A stretch of 64,000 nucleotides of DNA from Atopsyche davidsoni. Its lineage: Eukaryota; Arthropoda; Insecta; Trichoptera; Hydrobiosidae. The stretch lies in assembly GCA_022113835.1 (NCBI GenBank), contig JAILWY010000026.1:3864001-3928000 (forward strand), in the 5' to 3' direction. The notes under the pieces were generated by a model. It was not told the origin of the DNA and made no database searches. It worked only from the letters and a program-made list of their open reading frames with translations. Both the position numbers and the translations under genes were made by a program. The first letter of the stretch is position 1. Each line of letters begins with the position of its first letter. Shown piece after piece: positions 60,318 to 64,000 of the stretch.

Positions 60318-62373
60318 CAACCGAAGACTCTATGATCAACACGAACACATTTATGAATACACTGTGAGCTTATGATCAAAGTGTTAATTTTTAATGATTA
60401 ATTTTTACCATGACTTTAGCGGGTTCAGTTTCCATTTATATTTCATTTTTAGTTTTATTTTTTTCTGGGCATTATCAACGAAGTGTCATTTTGATTCAAA
60501 CTGGCTTAGTGTTAGATAAAAATAATACGACAGACCCAAGCGTCAGACCAAAAGATACAGTACAAACAGACGCAGACAGACGTCAGTGTCAGTGGTCGGA
60601 CGCCCGATCTGACGTTTGGGTTTAGGGTTACCAGTTGGTCTGAAGCTGCCTACACCCTGCACATTTGCGGCGACTATTCCTCGCAAATCTGTTGAGCCTT
60701 TTGTCACTTTTTTGCGAAATCGTGTCATTTTATTTATTTAATTGTCACGTTATTTTTATACATAAAAATCATAAATTACATAAAACTATTTTTTATTATT
60801 TGATAAACGTCTTGAAGATGTTGAAAAATTGGATAAAATGTTTGTTAAAGCTTTTTTTTATTTTTATTTTTAAACTCTAATATTTCAAGTAATATTAGTA
60901 CAATTTAAAAAAGGATTCCTAAACGCTTAGCGTTCTTAGACGGTAAGTTTTTGTGATCTCCAAAATGCTTAAACTCCACTCGGGAAAACACATATTTCTC
61001 ATATTAAAAGTAAATTTATAAAAAATAAAATCATTTCTTGTGTAGAAAAAGGAATGTACCTTACTTTTGCATTTAAATTTATTTGATTGGTGGCGTAGAT
61101 TTTTCGCAACATATTTTCTAAAAAACATCGATTTTGGAGAGAGTCCTTTAAATGCCACTATCAGTAGCAAAATCATAAATTCCTCTATTTAATGTTTTAT
61201 CTGGAAACCAATATTTTCAGATAAAATCTTTTCAAATCAAATGGCTGCAGCTTACTGCAAAGTATATTGTCTTATTGCCTTATAGTATTATATATCAGGG
61301 GTGACCAAAGCGTTTGATATGTACACATCTCTAAGCCCATCCCGCTAAACTAATTACTTTGTGAGAAGAAATCATTATTTTATCTTATTGAAATATCTTG
61401 ATATTCAATATGTTTTTTTTTTATTCAAATTTATTTTTGATAGATGTTAAAAAAAAAACAGGTGCAAGTACAGATCAAAAGTTGGGAAGCTCTGTATTAA
61501 AATTAGGCAGATTACATATTTATACTGTGTATATTAAATGATACCAGAAAGCTATTACAAATAATGATATTTTGATAATATAATTGTTTTCAAATATTTT
61601 TTTTTCATTTCAATTATGTGCCCTATGATACCAGTGTAAATAGTTTAGAACAAATTAGTGATGATAATGACATATAGCGATTATATTAATTGTGAAATGG
61701 TCTAACTAAAAATTTTGTAGAGACATGATAACATTGTCGGCTTTTCATTATTATTATTGAGTGCAAGGTCTCAAACTCAGTATTATTATTGAGTGCAGAA
61801 GCGATCAGCAGCAGTTGCACTAGCGGTTTATTTGGCACGTCTCTGGCATCCGCCTCGGTGTATACAATGAATTCACAGCCTTCCTGTTTCAGCAAGGGTT
61901 CAATTTTTCCAATAGTTTTCCTTTCCTTTAAACCCATGAGTTAACGCTCATGTTTCTTGAAACTAGCAGTTTGGAAATATTTAAACCGGTTATTTTATTT
62001 AGATAAGTAGTTTTAAAGAATGCGTGGTGTTTATTATAAATATAGTAACCTGGGTGTTTAATTAAATACCAATGCACCAAATAAATATTTATCAAGCACT
62101 GCAGCTCTGCACATCAATAGCATGGCGTCAGATTTTTCTCTGCAATCGGAAGTTCAATTCATTATTACTATCAGGAGTGTGTACATTTCTCTTAAGATAA
62201 CCTACGCTATCTAAGACCTACATAATTTTATTTATTATAAAATTAGATTGTTTGGACCATAATACTTATTAGGAAGTGTAAATATTATTCAACAGATAGT
62301 AGCAGGACCGTTTTGATGTCGTTGCTTCAATTTTTCAGTTTATTTTGAATAGAAACATCGCCGAGAACGCATC
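60318..62373. other. Spacer with repeat debris
   Basis: Contains an inverted repeat at 60536-60620, a member of the Helitron-associated repeat family at about 60717-61140, and a hAT-like end string (CAGGGGTGACCAAAG) at about 61296. The minus-strand frame at 61686-61937 is treated in the findings. No confident gene. Confidence 0.4.
60717..61140 (+). repeat. Helitron-associated repeat, distant copy
   Basis: Shares AAATCGTGTCATTT, GGGAAAACACATATT and GTAGATTTTTCGCAA with the 6270-6670 block in the same order, showing one dispersed family in the window. Confidence 0.6.
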
Positions 62374-63936
62374 ATGGCTAAGGTAGAGCATAATCACATT
62401 TCTTTACGACGTTCATTCTGTTCTTCACACGGGTTTTTTACTTTAAATGAGTATTCATTGTTAAATATTTATGTATAGTATTTTAGTTCCATCGTGTGCG
62501 TCTTTATTAAATTTTTCGTTAGTGACGGGTGATGTAATTGAACTGCAGGAATCTTGCGGACAGATGTGGGGCGGATGCTTCACGACTGCCACGGCGCCCT
62601 GCCTGGCGCGCCTGAACCTCTCCATCGACGTGGACAGGAGAATGTATGCGGAGGACATCGAAGCCAGCCAGGTCTACGCGGAGGCGCTGATGAAGGCCGG
62701 CGTCATCGCCGCTGAAGATTGCCGAGCTATCGTCGAAGGCTTAAATTCGGTGAGGGAATATGACAGTAAGTAAAGACCGGTATCTTTGCAAAAGCGAGTA
62801 CGAAAATTTAGACGACTCGGTGTTTTTTTTTCGACGCAGGTAAAGGCGGAATGGGATTCCGGAAGCATGGTGGTGTTGGCTTCGGACGAGGACATTCACA
62901 CGTGCAACGAGAGGCGCCTCAAGGAGCTGGTGGGTGCTCCGGCGGAGCGCCTCCACACGGGTCGCAGTCGCAATGACCAGGTCGCCACCGACGTCCGTCT
63001 CTGGCTGATTCGCAACGCACCCGCGCTCGGCCGCAGACTCCAGCGGCTCATCCAGGTCAGAAAACGGTTCCGATATTGGCCAGTTGTATTGTTTTGTGAA
63101 TAATAATTTTAAATATTTATTATATTTTTTAGATAATGACCCATCGAGCTGATAAAGAAATCGATATCCTCCTGCCTGGATATACTCATCTGCAAAGGGC
63201 TCAGCCGGTCCGGTGGAGTCACTTCATCCTGAGGTAGAAGAAGGGGAGACGCGCGACCGCTCGTTTCACAAAAGCACGGGGGATCGTCGATTTTAGTCAT
63301 CCGGTATTGTTCACAGCCACGCCTGGAGCTTCAAGGACGACGTGGAGCTGCTGGCCAGCACCGTCCGGCGGGCGGCTGTCCTGCCGCTCGGCAGCGGAGC
63401 ACTGTCGGGAAACCCCTTCCCCGTGGACCGAGCGTTCATGGCGGAAAAATTGGGCTTCCACGATATCACCATGAACAGCATGAACGCCGTGGGCAATAGA
63501 GACTTCATAGGTAAGGCTAGACTTCGACTGGGCTAGTCGGGATGATATACAGCGGACGATCGCGTTGCATCATATTCAAATACTTATCGCAGCCGAGTTC
63601 TTGTTCTGGAGTTCACTGTGCGGAGCGCACTTGAGCCGACTGGCGGAAGATCTGATCGTCTACAGCACCGCAGAGTTCGGTTTCGTGCGCATCAGCGAGA
63701 GCTACTCCACGGGCAGCAGTCTCCTACCGCAAAAGAGGAACCCCGATGGACTGGAGCTGGCCCGATCGGCCGCCGCCCGTCTCATGGGCGCCTCCGCCGG
63801 CTTCCTCGCTACCCTCAAGGCCCTGCCCTCCACGTACAATAAGGATCTCCAGGGTGATAAGAAGACGCTCTTTGAATCTTTTGACACCGTGGGGGAAGTC
63901 CTCGATGTGGTCATCGGCACCGTCGAGACTCTGACC
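62374..63936 (+). CDS. Asl: Argininosuccinate lyase, 3' truncated by window edge
   Basis: Six exons: 62374-62382 (a nine-base start exon, MAK), 62549-62749, 62840-63055, 63133-63233, 63317-63510, 63593-63936; the last ends at donor GTGAGT and the gene runs off the window. The 355 visible residues contain [39 protein letters not shown] with the catalytic-region His, [30 protein letters not shown] and the fumarase-superfamily signature [14 protein letters not shown] splits argininosuccinate into arginine and fumarate. Oddities: the near-invariant N-terminal WGGRF is WGGCF here, and the signature Met is Leu. The coding part is strikingly GC-rich compared with its neighbours. The start exon is the least certain part. 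Confidence 0.95.
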
Positions 63937-64000
63937 GTGAGTCTCATTTTCGAATGTGATCTGCATCTCTCGGCGGTTCGATGACTATGGTTGGCCGGGG

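Noticed and set aside
60410..60625. Plus-strand frame with a hydrophobic start, divergent from SNX29
   Set aside because: It runs into the short inverted repeat and has no similarity to a known protein; the hydrophobic start is likely due to AT-rich sequence.
1..64000. CRISPR arrays, operons or prokaryotic features
   Set aside because: No regularly spaced repeats were seen, and the genes are spliced eukaryotic genes.

Overview
The window is nuclear DNA from an insect, most likely a moth or butterfly. The genes have short exons with GT-AG introns, the spacers are AT-rich, and the proteins are insect orthologues: an integrin beta-PS with the NPIY/NPTY tail, a kinesin heavy chain with an IAK tail, and a 15-KH vigilin. 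The transposon load (R1-like non-LTR fragment, DD41D mariner, Helitron debris, hAT-type ends, foldback elements) fits Lepidoptera, but that order is an inference.

Layout. 1-9000 is a transposon graveyard: R1-like reverse transcriptase and gag fragments, a RING pseudogene scrap, a decayed Helitron, a hAT-like element holding nested insertions, and a nearly complete mariner transposase. 9580-10473 (+) carries a Pcc1/LAGE3-type KEOPS subunit followed after 22 bases by PIG-P, apparently dicistronic. 11467-19357 (-) is a complete SF3B1 gene in 21 exons. 21632-28333 (+) is a complete vigilin gene in 14 coding exons. 30329-31612 (-) is an unrecognised single-exon protein. 35822-40021 (-) is integrin beta-PS in 16 coding exons. 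40022-46420 is a long spacer with foldback elements, a tRNA-derived SINE and a hAT-type MITE. 46421-53713 (+) is kinesin heavy chain in 19 exons. 56873-60317 (-) is an SNX29-type RUN/PX sorting nexin in 9 exons. 62374 to the window edge (+) is argininosuccinate lyase, cut off at its 3' side.

The exon chains were built by hand from splice signals, frame continuity and family similarity. For SF3B1, vigilin, integrin, kinesin and SNX29 the exon lengths sum to a multiple of three with matching phases, so those models are quite secure. The genes have unrelated housekeeping roles (tRNA modification, GPI anchors, splicing, RNA binding, adhesion, transport, endosomal sorting, arginine metabolism). 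Apart from the Pcc1/PIG-P pair I see no functional cluster.

The points most worth a second look are the Pcc1-PIG-P pair, a perfect 80-base-arm inverted repeat in an SF3B1 intron whose apex looks like a tRNA T-arm, two GC-AG introns in SNX29, a Gly/Ala/Met-rich insertion in integrin, a readthrough coding extension in kinesin, and possible cysteine-rich mini-exons in the 33-34 kb spacer.
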